A stretch of DNA of 64,000 nt from Anisodus tanguticus (Eukaryota > Streptophyta > Magnoliopsida > Solanales > Solanaceae), in NCBI GenBank assembly GCA_034509755.1, contig CM067557.1:36390001-36454000 (forward strand). Reading direction: 5' to 3'. The notes under the pieces were generated by a model. The model was not told where the DNA came from. It did not search any database and saw only the letters and a list, made by a program, of their open reading frames with translations. The position numbers were made by a program, and so were the translations under genes. Every line of letters begins with the position of its first letter. Within the stretch, counting starts at the first letter, position 1. This document shows positions 1-10,300 of this stretch, one piece after another.

Positions 1-510
1 GTTGTCCTCCTTCTTCGGTGCCCTGCAATTCTTCTTGATGTGACCCGATTTCCCACAGTTCCAATACTCAAGTGTTCGCCTAGATCTGGATTGACCCTTG
101 TCATTCCTTGACTTCGACTTGCCCTTATTTCGGTTGTAGTTTCTGTCATAATTTCTGCCTCTGTTCTCAATATTCAAAGAAGAAATCGTCGATGCCTCAC
201 CAGAATCTATCCTGCGAACCTCCTCAGCAAGGATACGATCTCTAACATCATTGAATTTCAGTTTATCACTGCCAATAGAATTACTAACCTCTGTTCTCAT
301 CGGCTCTTAGCTATTCGATAGAGACTCCAGCAAAATTAGGGCTTGCACTTCATCGTCAAACTCGATTGCAACATATGACAATTGATCGACAATCGTGTTG
401 AATTCATTCACGTGCGTCGCAACATGAGCACCTTCCTCTATCTTTAGATGAAAGAGTTTCTTAATGAGAAATACCTTATTGTTTGCCCAAATATTTCCCA
501 TTTATGTCGG
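1..510 (-). pseudogene. Ty1-copia gag fragment with degenerate zinc knuckle
   Basis: Read on the minus strand this is the gag part of a Ty1-copia polyprotein. An open stretch at 501-307 carries the UBN2-type gag text (LIKKLFHLKIEEGAHVATHV, then EFNTIVDQL). Further downstream, near 70-20, a CCHC-like zinc knuckle reads EYWNCGKSGHIKKNC, with Tyr where the first Cys of CX2CX4HX4C is expected. Stops separate the two parts and the element leaves the window at base 1, so protease, integrase and RT cannot be assessed. It is cut at about 511 by the repeat beginning TGTCACGACCC. Copia gag is well supported; the lost Cys and the stops make it a relic. It lies outside the duplicated units. Confidence 0.75.
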
Positions 511-1638
511 ACTGTCACGACCCAAACCGGAGGGTCATGACGGGCACTCGGACCCTACCTGCCGAGTACCACCAATCATATATTTAGCATATAACCGTAA
601 TTTCTCATGGTCCACGAAGGCAACCACGAGATATCCTGCTGATATATGGGAATAGTAAACTGGAAAAGAGCAATGTAAAATCCTGTAATCAGAAGGACCC
701 AACCTATATACATATACCTACAAAGGCCGACAAGGCCATACATGACTACTATACACAGGACATCTGTCTACAAGCCTCTAAAGAGTACGTAACATCATGA
801 GGTCGGGACAGGGCCCCGATATACCCCTATGCATCTCAAAAATATCATACCACGACTAGACTACAACTCTGGAACAAATAGAGTGCTCCAATATCAGATG
901 AATCGGCAACCTACTAGTGCGAACTGTCACCCTCTTTACCTGAGCCTGCGGGCATGAAACGCAGCTGTCTCCAGACAAAAGGGACGTCCGTACGAATAAT
1001 GTACCGAGTGTGTCAGACATGAAAATAACATAATAGAGACCTGGAAGTAACATGAGACAAAAAACAACCAACCAGTAGAGAATTCCTCTAAGGGCCATAA
1101 TATGCCTAAGTATCATGTTTGTGCAGAATGCCTCTGAGGGCCATAATATGCATAAGTATCGTGTATGTGTAGAATGCCTCTGAGGGCCATAATATGCATA
1201 AGTATCGTGTATGTGTAGAATGCCTCTGAGGGCCATAATATGCCTAAATGACATGCACAATGCGGTCATGAACATATGTGTATGTAACGTCATCAAGCCT
1301 CTGTGGGCATCCCATCATATCATATCGGCCTCTGTGGGCATAATCATTTTTCATGTATATCTGTACCAGCTGCAGGTGATGTGCGTATATAACATTGTCG
1401 GAGTGAGGTCAAGGTATGTACATGAATGTAATGTGTGAATGATATGATAATATGACACCTATACGTTTGTCGGAGTGATGTAATGTTGCTCCACCTCCGA
1501 TTAACATTATGAATACTAACATTTTTTTCATATACCTCAATAAGGATTTAGAAACATATTTAAACATGCTTTGACAATATGAATGAATAACATGAACATT
1601 CTTAACCATTAAGAGTAGAATATGAATGAATAACATGA
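511..1638 (+). mobile_element. Solanaceous LTR-type repeat beginning TGTCACGACCC
   Basis: The stretch starts TGTCACGACCCAAACCGG, a 5' end I associate from memory with abundant solanaceous LTR-class repeats. It has no convincing coding potential. The copia gag reading frame stops abruptly at its left edge, which suggests insertion into the copia element. A minisatellite lies inside it. No clear 3' end or target-site duplication was found. The right limit is set where homology with unit 2 begins. The class (Ty3 LTR or non-autonomous relative) is uncertain. Confidence 0.45.
1080..1250. repeat. 46-bp minisatellite, about 3.7 units
   Basis: Units start at 1080, 1126, 1172 and 1218, each 46 bp, with core GCCTCTGAGGGCCATAATAT. 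Units 2 and 3 are near identical, unit 1 is diverged and unit 4 is partial. Weaker echoes of the core (GCCTCTGTGGGCAT) continue near 1296 and 1327. The open reading frame across it on the minus strand is only a by-product of the repeat. Confidence 0.9.
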
Positions 1639-1659
1639 AAATACAAATGTCAAAATTGC

Positions 1660-2130
1660 AACTTTGTTATATAGTCAAGGATGTCATATTTCTGCATAAG
1701 TTTGCACACGAACCAAAGAGCAAATTCGATATCTACAATTTTTCCAATAGTCATGGATGTCATAATTTATCTGCACAAGATTGCACACAAACCAAAGACA
1801 GATCCGATATCTTTTAAATACTACTCTTTTTGTTTATTTTTACTTATTCATAATCTACGTTATATTGTTTTTTGAAAAAATAATAAATTAAAGTCTATTT
1901 TTCATAATAGTTATAATAATTTATGTATAATTTCAATAAATTTGAGAAATAATTTGAGAAATGAATAATCAATGATAAAAATAAAACAAAATAACTTTTT
2001 CAAAATATATTAAAGAGAACAAGTAAAATTAAAATTTTGTTTTTAACTTAATGAATAAGTAAAAATAAATGGAGAGAGTATTTTTTTTATAGTTAAGGAT
2101 ATCATATTTTGGCTGCACTTGAATCTCATC
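1660..2130. repeat. Insertion in hAT left arm: about 76-bp degenerate tandem repeat
   Basis: Three related units begin ATAGTCAAGGATGTCATATT, AATAGTCATGGATGTCATAA and ATAGTTAAGGATATCATATT. Each is followed by a motif like GTTTGCACACGAACCAAAG. The sequence is absent from the 3.5 kb hAT at 19,930, where the arm runs straight on, so it is an insertion or foreign filler. A Stowaway-like MITE sits between the second and third units. Confidence 0.6.
1821..2078. mobile_element. Stowaway-like MITE
   Basis: The 258-bp element is flanked by TA on both sides (1,819-1,820 and 2,079-2,080). Its inverted ends share TTTATTTTTACTTATTCA close to each terminus and the interior is A/T-rich. Size, TA target and CTC...GAG ends fit the Tc1/mariner-derived Stowaway family. 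The same element is at 35,008-35,265. Confidence 0.65.
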
Positions 2131-2409
2131 AACAATTAAGGGTTTAGAAAGAATTTAGCACTTGAATCTCAACTTTAAAACTTCAACAACATTCGAATAT
2201 ACTTAACACCTCTAATAATTTTTCAAGTTCATATAAAAATAATTGTCCTTTTCATTGTTTTTAAATATAAAATAATATTTTCATTACATTTCGGGATTAA
2301 AAAGAAAGAAACTAAAACAAATTTTTAAAAAATTAAAAAAATACGAAATTACACGTGACAGCACGTGTATTTCACTATTTGCCAAATGTTTGGTTCTCTA
2401 TGCCACGTC

Positions 2410-2996
2410 TCATTCTCCCTCCAGTATTTCAACAAGTTTCCATGTCTTCTTCATTGAGAACTGCTTCATACGGTACAACACCCTGCAAAACAAAAATATC
2501 AAACTCGTTAACTTGATTAGTAGTGGTACCACTAAACATTCTATGTCTAAGGCTTTCAATACTAGCCGCAGAAACATCACGTCTTTTTTGAAGTTGTGTT
2601 GAAAAAGAAGAAGATGGTATGGAAGCCGGTTGGTTGCTAGCACTTTCTTGTTGGTAATGCCTATACTTTTTTGCATTCATCTTGTATGCTAGACAAAATA
2701 AAATGATGTGATAATATTTCAATTGAAGGTGCACTAATGGGTGTGTTGTCATCTACATTAGTGGGTGTATCATCTAGATCATCGTCTAAATTAAAGTCTT
2801 CTTGAGTTCCAGAAAATAGCTCATCGTCTAAATCTAACGGTATTGTAGGAAAATGTTCAGTATCAACAAAATCATCCTATGTAGGAATAAGATTCTGTCT
2901 AGAAATAGGATGACTAGAAGAAGTACCATTGCCCTTGTTGCCCCTACTAGAAGAAGCATGACCCCTACCCGTAAGCATACGTTTAAATCCTTCCAT
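2410..2996 (-). pseudogene. hAT transposase remnant, left half of composite
   Basis: On the minus strand the reading starts with ATG at 2,996 (MEGFKRML, then a Ser/Gly-rich stretch and an acidic Asp-rich stretch). It skips the whole centre of the transposase and resumes near 2,690 with the C-terminal part (ASIESLRHRMF, NEFDIFVLQGVVPYEAV). The BED finger and RNase H-like catalytic core are missing, and an in-frame TAG occurs in the N-terminal part. Against the 3.5 kb hAT at 19,930, about 1.5 kb is deleted. It cannot make a working transposase. Confidence 0.75.
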
Positions 2997-3366
2997 TATA
3001 AATAAATAATTATACTAATAAATAATTAAAGTAAACAAAATTAAGTGCACTAAATAAAATAAACAGACAATAATAATTTAATGAAGGAACGAATGTACCA
3101 AACGCCGACGTGTAATCGAGAGGTTGAAAATTGAAACTTTGCTCGATGGAAGATCCTCAAGCTAGTTGCCAACTTCACTCCAAAATGAATAAATAAAATT
3201 GAATATTTAGTAGACAATGTAGACTTGTAGAGAGATAGATTGAGAGATTAGAGAGATTGTAGGAAGATTTGTGAGAAAGATGAAGAGAAAATGAGTTATT
3301 TATAGTTGGAAAATTGGGTTAAAGTGTAAATATAATAACTTATGAATTAAAAATAAATATTAAGGG

Positions 3367-3850
3367 GGTAGGGAGGGTTGGGGGAGGGGGGAGGCCAAAA
3401 TGGCCGTTGCACAACGGCCAAAATATAAAATGGTCGTTGGTGCAACGACCATATGTGCAAAAGGGGCTTTTCGGGCGGGATCGGCTCGGGCCTGGCGGGA
3501 TTGGGGCGGGCCGGGACGGGTCGGGATGAGACCATGTCGTGTCCGGTTCGAGTCCCGATACCGCAAAAAAAAAAATTAAAAAAAGGCGGGTTCGGGGCGG
3601 GACCGGGCCGACCCGCCCCGTCCCGATCCCGTCGGGTAAATTATGGGATAAGGATCGACTCTAGTCGGGTTCGAAATCGAGATGGGACTAGGGCTGGTCC
3701 CACCTATCCCGATCTCGCCCCGTCCCGCCTCAGACTCGGCCCATCCCGATCCCGTTTCCAGAATGTAGTTGTTGCACAAATGACCATTTGCAATTATAAC
3801 CGTTGGCAACGGCTACAAACGGCCATTTTGGCCCCCAACATCCCCATAAA
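3367..3850. other. Fused G/C-rich subterminal ends at the centre of the composite hAT
   Basis: Short GGGNCGG-type motifs fill this stretch, on one strand at 3,470-3,560 and on the other at 3,700-3,770. They match the subterminal repeats of the 3.5 kb hAT. No complete inner terminal repeat remains; TAGGGCTGG at about 3,690 may be an eroded one. The outer flanks (GGCCGTTGCACAACGGCC, GGCAACGGCTAC) are mirrored. The motif GGTTCGAGTCC near 3,546 matches a Pol III B-box by chance or descent. Confidence 0.7.
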
Positions 3851-4219
3851 CCCCCTACCCATTAATATTTATTTTTAATCCCTAAGTTAATATATTTACA
3901 CATTAACCTTATTTATCAACTATAAATACCTCATTTTCCTCCTCACAAATCATCTCTAATCTCTCCCTCTCTCTCTCTCTACAAGTCTAAATTGCACACT
4001 AAATATTATATTTTATTTGGTAATTTCTATGAAAGTTCAAAAATTGGGAGTGAAGTTGGCAACTAGCTTGAGGATCATCGAGCAAAGTTTTAATTTTCAA
4101 CCTCGATTACACGTCGGCGTTTGGTACACTCGTTCCTTTTTTTATTTAAATTATTATTATTTAATTTTAATTATCGTACTTAATTTTTTTAACTTTAATT
4201 CTTTATTTGCATAATTATA

Positions 4220-6233
4220 ATGGAACGAGGTGGACGTTTTTCTGGTAGAGGTAGTAGGGGTAAGAGTGCATCTTCTAGTAATCCTAATTAATGATAATTT
4301 TACTTATGTAGATGAAACTGAACTTTTTAATGTTGATATTAATGCAAATGTGCAATCATTAGATCATGATGTATATTATGCATTTTCAACTACTGAATCA
4401 GACTATGATTTAGAAAGTAAATTAGAATATAATTTAGATAACACACCCACTAGTGCAGCTCAACCTCAGGCTCAGACTGAGTCTCAGGCTGAAACTGAAA
4501 CCGGAATCCCTCTTATTCTCCCTAGTATGAGAAGAGGCAAAAAATAACGAAAATTAAAATCACATGCATGAGCTTTTTTTTTTAAAGGGACATTCCTAAT
4601 CAACTAGCTATTTATAAAATTTGTCGTGAAGTTTATAAATTTAAAACTGAAAAAGGTCAAGGTGGGACAGAAGGTTTAATGAGGCATGTGGAAAAAGATC
4701 ATAAAGCAAGGCATAACCAATACTTGGCTGAAAAAGCGGGTGTGCAAATGCCTTCTGAATCGGGACAAGGTTCACATAGTGTCCCCGACCTTGTACATGG
4801 TCGAATTAACCCGATGAGGGGGGGGGGGGGGAGTTATATCTCTGAAATATGATAAACACAAAGATCGGGAAAATTTAGCAAAATTAGTTGTTGTGGAGGG
4901 TTTTCCCTTTTCATTTCCTTCCTCTCCTGATTTTATTCATTACATTCGAGAAACATATAATCCTGCTTTTAACGGTTTTCCTAGATCAACTATTAGAAGA
5001 GATGTTTTTAAATTTGCGCATGAATATCAACAATATTTACGTTATGCATTGTATCATTCTAATGGCAAAGTAGTTATCACTTCTGACATAGGCCGTAGTA
5101 CTAATGGTAATGATTATTTAACTGTTACATATCATTGGATAGATCACAATTGGTCTATACAAAAACGTATATTAGCATATAGATATATTGATTAAAGGCA
5201 CACTGGAATTTTTATTTCATGAAATTAGTGAATATTACTGATAAAATTATGACTATTACATTAGATAATGCTTCTTGTAATTATTATGTTGTAAACATTT
5301 TAAAAACTCGATGGACTCCATCTTTTCTCGATATTTTTCATGTTAGATGTGCATGTCATATTTATAACTTAGTTGTAATTGATGGCCTAAAGAGTTTAAA
5401 AAACATGTCATGATTGTGAATTACCTTATAGGAAAATTCAGAAGAAGTTGCAACTAGGTGGAATTCTTTGTATGAACAATTTGTTATTGATCATGAGTAT
5501 AGAAGACCTATAACTTTAGTATTTAACGCTCATAATCAAAATCCTTCGGATGTGCTTGTAGATGATGATTGGGATAAAATTTGGGAACTTATTGTATTCT
5601 TAGAGATTTTTTTTCTAGCTACTAAGGAATTTTCTGGTATTTATTATCCTACTATTTCATCTATGTTATTTTATATAGCTCTAATATTTTTGTTATTTAA
5701 TGAATATATGAAAAAACCAATTTATGCTCCAGCTATTACAAAAATGTTTGTAAAATTAAAAAAATATTTTTTTCCTATTCCCACTATTTATTTTATTGGT
5801 GTTGTATTAAATCATACTATTAAAGTAGACTGTTGTAATGCCCTTATTGAAACGATTTATGAATGCCTAGAAATACTTCCAACAGACCAACTAAAGAAGA
5901 TGTTATCTCTAGCATACAGACACAATGCAAAACTATGTACATGTATTACCAAGAGAAAAGTACAAATAATCAACCGGCTTCTATACCATGTTCTTCTACT
6001 TCACTTCAGCCTTATAAAAACACATGTGGTTTCTGCTTCAAGTATTCAAGGCCTTCGAAATAGAATGTATAGTGATTCAAGTGCTTCACAAATTAGCGAG
6101 TTTGATGTTTATGTTTTGAAGGGTGTTGTACTGTTCGAATCAATTGCTAATGATCAATGAAGAAGATGACTACAATTACAACGAAATCTTATCCGAGGGA
6201 GCAGGAAGCGACGTTGAACAATTTGACCAATAA
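4220..6233 (+). pseudogene. hAT (RICESLEEPER-like) transposase, right half of composite
   Basis: This is a decayed hAT transposase. Order: ATG at 4,220 with an RG-rich start (MERGGRFSGRGSRGK), a stop after about 23 codons, an acidic region, a BED-type zinc finger remnant near 4,560-4,700, then the RNase H-like core with FPFSFPSSPDFIHYIRETYN, NDYLTVTYHWIDHNWSIQKR, ITDKIMTITLDNAS and RCACHIYNLVV. A helical region follows (SGIYYPTISSMLFYIALIF), ending in an acidic tail. Several frameshifts and stops break it, a G homopolymer is at 4,817-4,831, and the hATC dimerisation segment seen in the 3.5 kb element is missing. It is non-functional; the family is recognised with good confidence. Confidence 0.82.
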
Positions 6234-6661
6234 ATTCCAATTCCAACAGAAGATCCTCAAGAGATTGTCAAAAAATTAGAAAAAGTGTGATTGTATATGT
6301 AATTTTTAGTGTCAATTTTAATATGTGATTTATAACTTTTGAACTACGAAACAAAGTTGCAATTTTGAAATTGTATTAAAAAAATCATATTTCTATTAAA
6401 TAATATTAGAAGATAATCTTGTGATATTTTTTCACTATCTTGTTTAATTATTTAAGTGTTTAAATATATATATTTTTAAAATTAAATGTCTAGAAAAAAG
6501 TTTTTCAAAATCCCCTTCCCGCCCGTCCCCTCTGATAGCGGGATGTAGGACGGGATGGGACCACTTCCCGTGCCCCTCCGTCCCGTTCCGTTCCATCCCA
6601 TCCCATCCCATCCCACTGGCAGTCATAGTTTCAACTTTCAACTTACAACTGGTAGTACTTT

Positions 6662-6811
6662 ATGAGTAATTTGTACCAAATTTGTGCCCCAACCAACACA
6701 ACTTGTGGGGAAAAAAGGTTTTGTCAGCGCATGATCATGAGTAATTTGTACCAAATTTGTGCCCCAACCAACACAACTTGTGGGGAAAAAAGGTTTTGTC
6801 AGCGCATAAGA
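6662..6811. repeat. 75-bp tandem duplication beside the adenosine kinase 3' flank
   Basis: The sequence beginning ATGAGTAATTTGTACCAAAT occurs at 6,662 and again at 6,737. Unit 2 has it once (from about 39,943), so this is a change private to unit 1. Confidence 0.92.
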
Positions 6812-7397
6812 TCAGTTCGCCTCCACTCTATTGAAAAGTAGTATTCTACTTGTGCAGATCTCCCCTAAACTAAAGTGGGTGCCCATTAACTTCTTTCCCG
6901 AATATTTTGCCTCTCAACAAAGGAGCTACTAGGTCTGAAAATCTTAAACGATTAATCTGACATAAGATGAACTTTCTTTCAAGGTTATTGGAGTACAGTT
7001 AAAAAAATGGCATTGTTCTCACATAAAATAAGTCAGAAAAGGGAGTTCTGTTTTGTTCTGGCCTGAGTTGGATGACAAGCCAAATTCCACCCTCCTAGAT
7101 GCTAGTAGTGATTAAAAAACAAAGGACAGTAAATGAAACAAACTAACATGACACTTTTCTTATTACGAATGATAACTATAGAATCATCCTAATTGTAATA
7201 AAACGCAATTAAAATAGAATGTTATTCTCAAATGATGGGGGGAAACGTAATTAAATCCCTTACAACATATGGGATGAGAATTGGGATATGGATATACCAT
7301 TAGCAATTGGCATAACCCGTAAAAAATACTAAAACCAGAAAGTATTTCTGATTAACTGGATTAAGAACGTGGCAAGCCCACAAGAAGAAAATCCCTC
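6812..7397. other. 3' flank of adenosine kinase copy 1
   Basis: No coding sequence or repeat is seen. The proximal part should contain the 3' UTR and poly(A) region of the minus-strand adenosine kinase gene. A clear single poly(A) signal could not be assigned. Confidence 0.5.
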
Positions 7398-10300
7398 TTA
7401 AAAATCGGGCTTCTCAGGGTATGTGCAACCAGGCCTTTGGATGATAACATTTGATGCATAACACCCTGCTTTTACACAATCTGCTATAGGCTTTTCTTGA
7501 ACCAGCTGTGCAAGGAATCCTCCAACAAATGCATCACCTACAAAAGTGTAAACACAAATTATGTAATTCCTTGTCTATTTATGATCTGTTTACCAAGTAA
7601 AATCTATGTAGTACAGAACGTGTGCAAGGAAAAATGTTAATGCAATTCATGCATGAAACGAAACAGTTAAGCCAATAAGTTAATTTAACTTTAGCCAAAT
7701 AAATACTCTTTAGAAGGTTAACTAGATGCAATTAGGCAGAGTATAATACTTTGTAAACCTTGTGAACGACTTCAAGAGTTGGTATAACACTTAAATTTCC
7801 AAAAATTTATAAAACTTCATGAAAGTAATTTTTCAGAAACAAAGAGAGTTTTATGGAGCTGCAAAAAAAATCTCTTATTTTCCATTTAATCAAGAAAGTT
7901 ATAAAGTATATTTTATAGTTTGATAAATGAGAAGTCCAAAAATTTATAATTCTGGTTCATACCAGCTTTTGTTTGGATTTTCGACACAAGAGACTTAAAG
8001 CTTGTTAAATGCGTGAAGGGTGCAGTTTTATCAGTACAAAGGCAAATATGAGAGAATTTAAAGCAGTGGTTAATTTCTCATATGGTCAATTTCACTTTTT
8101 CCACTATAATAGTAAAGTCAAAAGACTATTTTTCCTCGCATTAAATAACTTAAACTTCATCCACTAACAACAGTCAAGATTATTTCCGTCACATTAAAAT
8201 AACTTAACCTCATCCACTAACAATAAAGTCACAAAACATAATCAACCACAACAGTAGTCACCTTGAAGGGTAGGTTGGGCCATATAACAGGTAAAGTTTA
8301 ATGATTTTGTTGTTATAGCGAGTTAATTCCGATTACGTTAATGAGACAAAAAAACAATTTTGTAACTTAAATTGTTTTTAGTTTAGTTACTTTAATGTGA
8401 CAAAAAACAGTTGTGTGACTTTACTGTTATAAAGAATAAAGATCAGTGACTACATGTGAAATTAGCCCTTCAAAGTGAAGTACAAGTTAATCGGGACAAA
8501 CATATATTTTCCACTAAATGTGTGGGTTGGTATTTGAAGTTTTGAACTTTATTGCAATAGAAACAAGAAAAACTAATATAAACCACATACCAGCACCATT
8601 GGTGTCGACAAGTTTCTCTTTTGGCAATGGAATTACAGGGAACAGCTTCACCTTCCCATCCTCAGCCACAACAACAGGATCAGCACCCTGTGTAATGACA
8701 GTGATCCTCTTGTGTGTTCCTGATGCCTTTGGCCACTGGGAGATCTTCAAAGCTATTTCTTCAACATTATCAGTCTGGTCATTAAAGCATAAGTTAGCTA
8801 TACAACACAAATCCCAATAACTTTGAGAAACCTGGAGTTAAGCACCCATTACCTCCCAGCCATGAACTCTAGAGAAGGTTCTTGCTTCTGTCTCGTTACC
8901 AAAGACAAAGTCCATATACCTGAAAACAAGAGATACAAGTCTTGTTTAGTATCCTAAACATTCAAGTAAGCTTAAAGAGGTGGGGAATTGTCCTTACGGC
9001 AAGACTTTCTCTTGTTGATCCTTGAAGAACTCACAGATAAATGGTGCTGAAAGGTTCATTGAGAAAACCTGCAGCAATTAGGGAAAATTACATGATTGTG
9101 TATTTTCACACTACAAAAAGCAGTTAAACATAATCGATGTCAATGGTCAGACCTTGTTATTGGAAGCTGCATGCTCAGCAACAAGTTGAATAGATTCTGG
9201 AGAAACAGTGAGAAAGAATCCAGCAATGTAAAAATACTTGGCCTTCTCCACTGTATACACATACACATTAGTTTAACATGAAAATTAGGCATCAGCGTAG
9301 AAAAAGCAGGACTAAGGATTCCTACCCAAAGCCCAGTTCTCTGGTTTTTTCAAATGGTCGACCTTGTAACAGTTTGCAGCTGATAAGTTTGCAACCAGCG
9401 ACCTGGTAAATCCAAACATCATCAGTTCATAAGAAGCATTTGAAACCTTGAGAAGACTTGAGATTATCATGTTTTTAACCTTTACTAATTGATTTTTTTT
9501 TACTTCTCAAGAGTTTAATTGTACAACGAGGAAAGACACTAAGCAAATGGCTCCAGACTAACCTTTCACCATCAAGCACACAGACAGCACAAGTACCCGT
9601 TGGACTCTCATCCTCATAGTAGTGAACCTAAATGCACCCATGTGTAAAGATCATATGAAATTAAACCCTCTTTAGCATGTTATACTCCAAAAGATAGCAA
9701 AACAAAGGCAAAACGATGAGTTGATAAATCTGAAAGTATTAATAATAACCCCCACCCAGGGAAAAATAAGAAAAAAAAGGCCAAACAAGGAGAAAATTAG
9801 AGACAAAGAATCTACTTTAACACCAGCATCTTTCGCGTTTTTCTTCATTTCCTCCCCAAACTTGTCCTTCCCAATAGAGCCCATGTAACTTGTTGCACCT
9901 GGAATTTGAAGCATCCACTGCAAATGAAACTGAAAAGTTATTTTTCTGGACTAAATAGGACATGTAAGATTGCAAGAACCAAGGGAAAAACAAAAATGAC
10001 AACACACCTGAGCTACTCTGATTGAGTTTTGAGTTGCACCTGCAATTCAGAATTGAAAAGACAGTGTGTTCAGTGTGTCCTGCTATCTTCAATGGAAAAT
10101 ATCATTCAAAGAATGTTGTTAAGGGATCAAGTGATGGAAATTTACCTCCAGCAATGAATTCAACACTATACTTGGATGTCATTTCTTCATACCTAGGATA
10201 TAAAAAAAATTATCAGCATTCTGAATGAACGAAGGCACAGGACCGAACTTGTTTCTTCAGCACAATAAGTTCTAGTGACTACTCTCTCTTCATGTTTGTA

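Larger units (their letters stand above)
1639..6627. mobile_element. Composite head-to-head hAT element, copy 1 (left end lost)
   Basis: Two hAT copies are joined by their 5' ends: a minus-strand, internally deleted transposase on the left and a plus-strand, longer one on the right, with G/C-rich subterminal sequence between. The right terminal repeat ends CACTGGCAGTCATA at 6,627 and is followed by GTTTCAAC (6,628-6,635), the same 8 bases that flank the copy in unit 2. The left terminal repeat and about 340 bp of arm present in unit 2 (34,440-34,773) are missing, because the duplicated block begins inside the arm. The right terminal repeat has also lost one C of GGCCAG. This copy is immobile. 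Confidence 0.82.

Noticed and set aside
1080..1250. CRISPR-like array
   Set aside because: Units are directly adjacent with no unique spacers; it is a minisatellite in plant DNA.
856..1296. 146-codon minus-strand ORF with an internal repeat
   Set aside because: Its repeat is the 46-bp minisatellite read through; no protein family or initiation context supports it.
8518..8820. Plus-strand ORF of 100 codons opposite adenosine kinase exon 11 (also 41,689-41,991)
   Set aside because: It is the antisense shadow of a well-supported exon.
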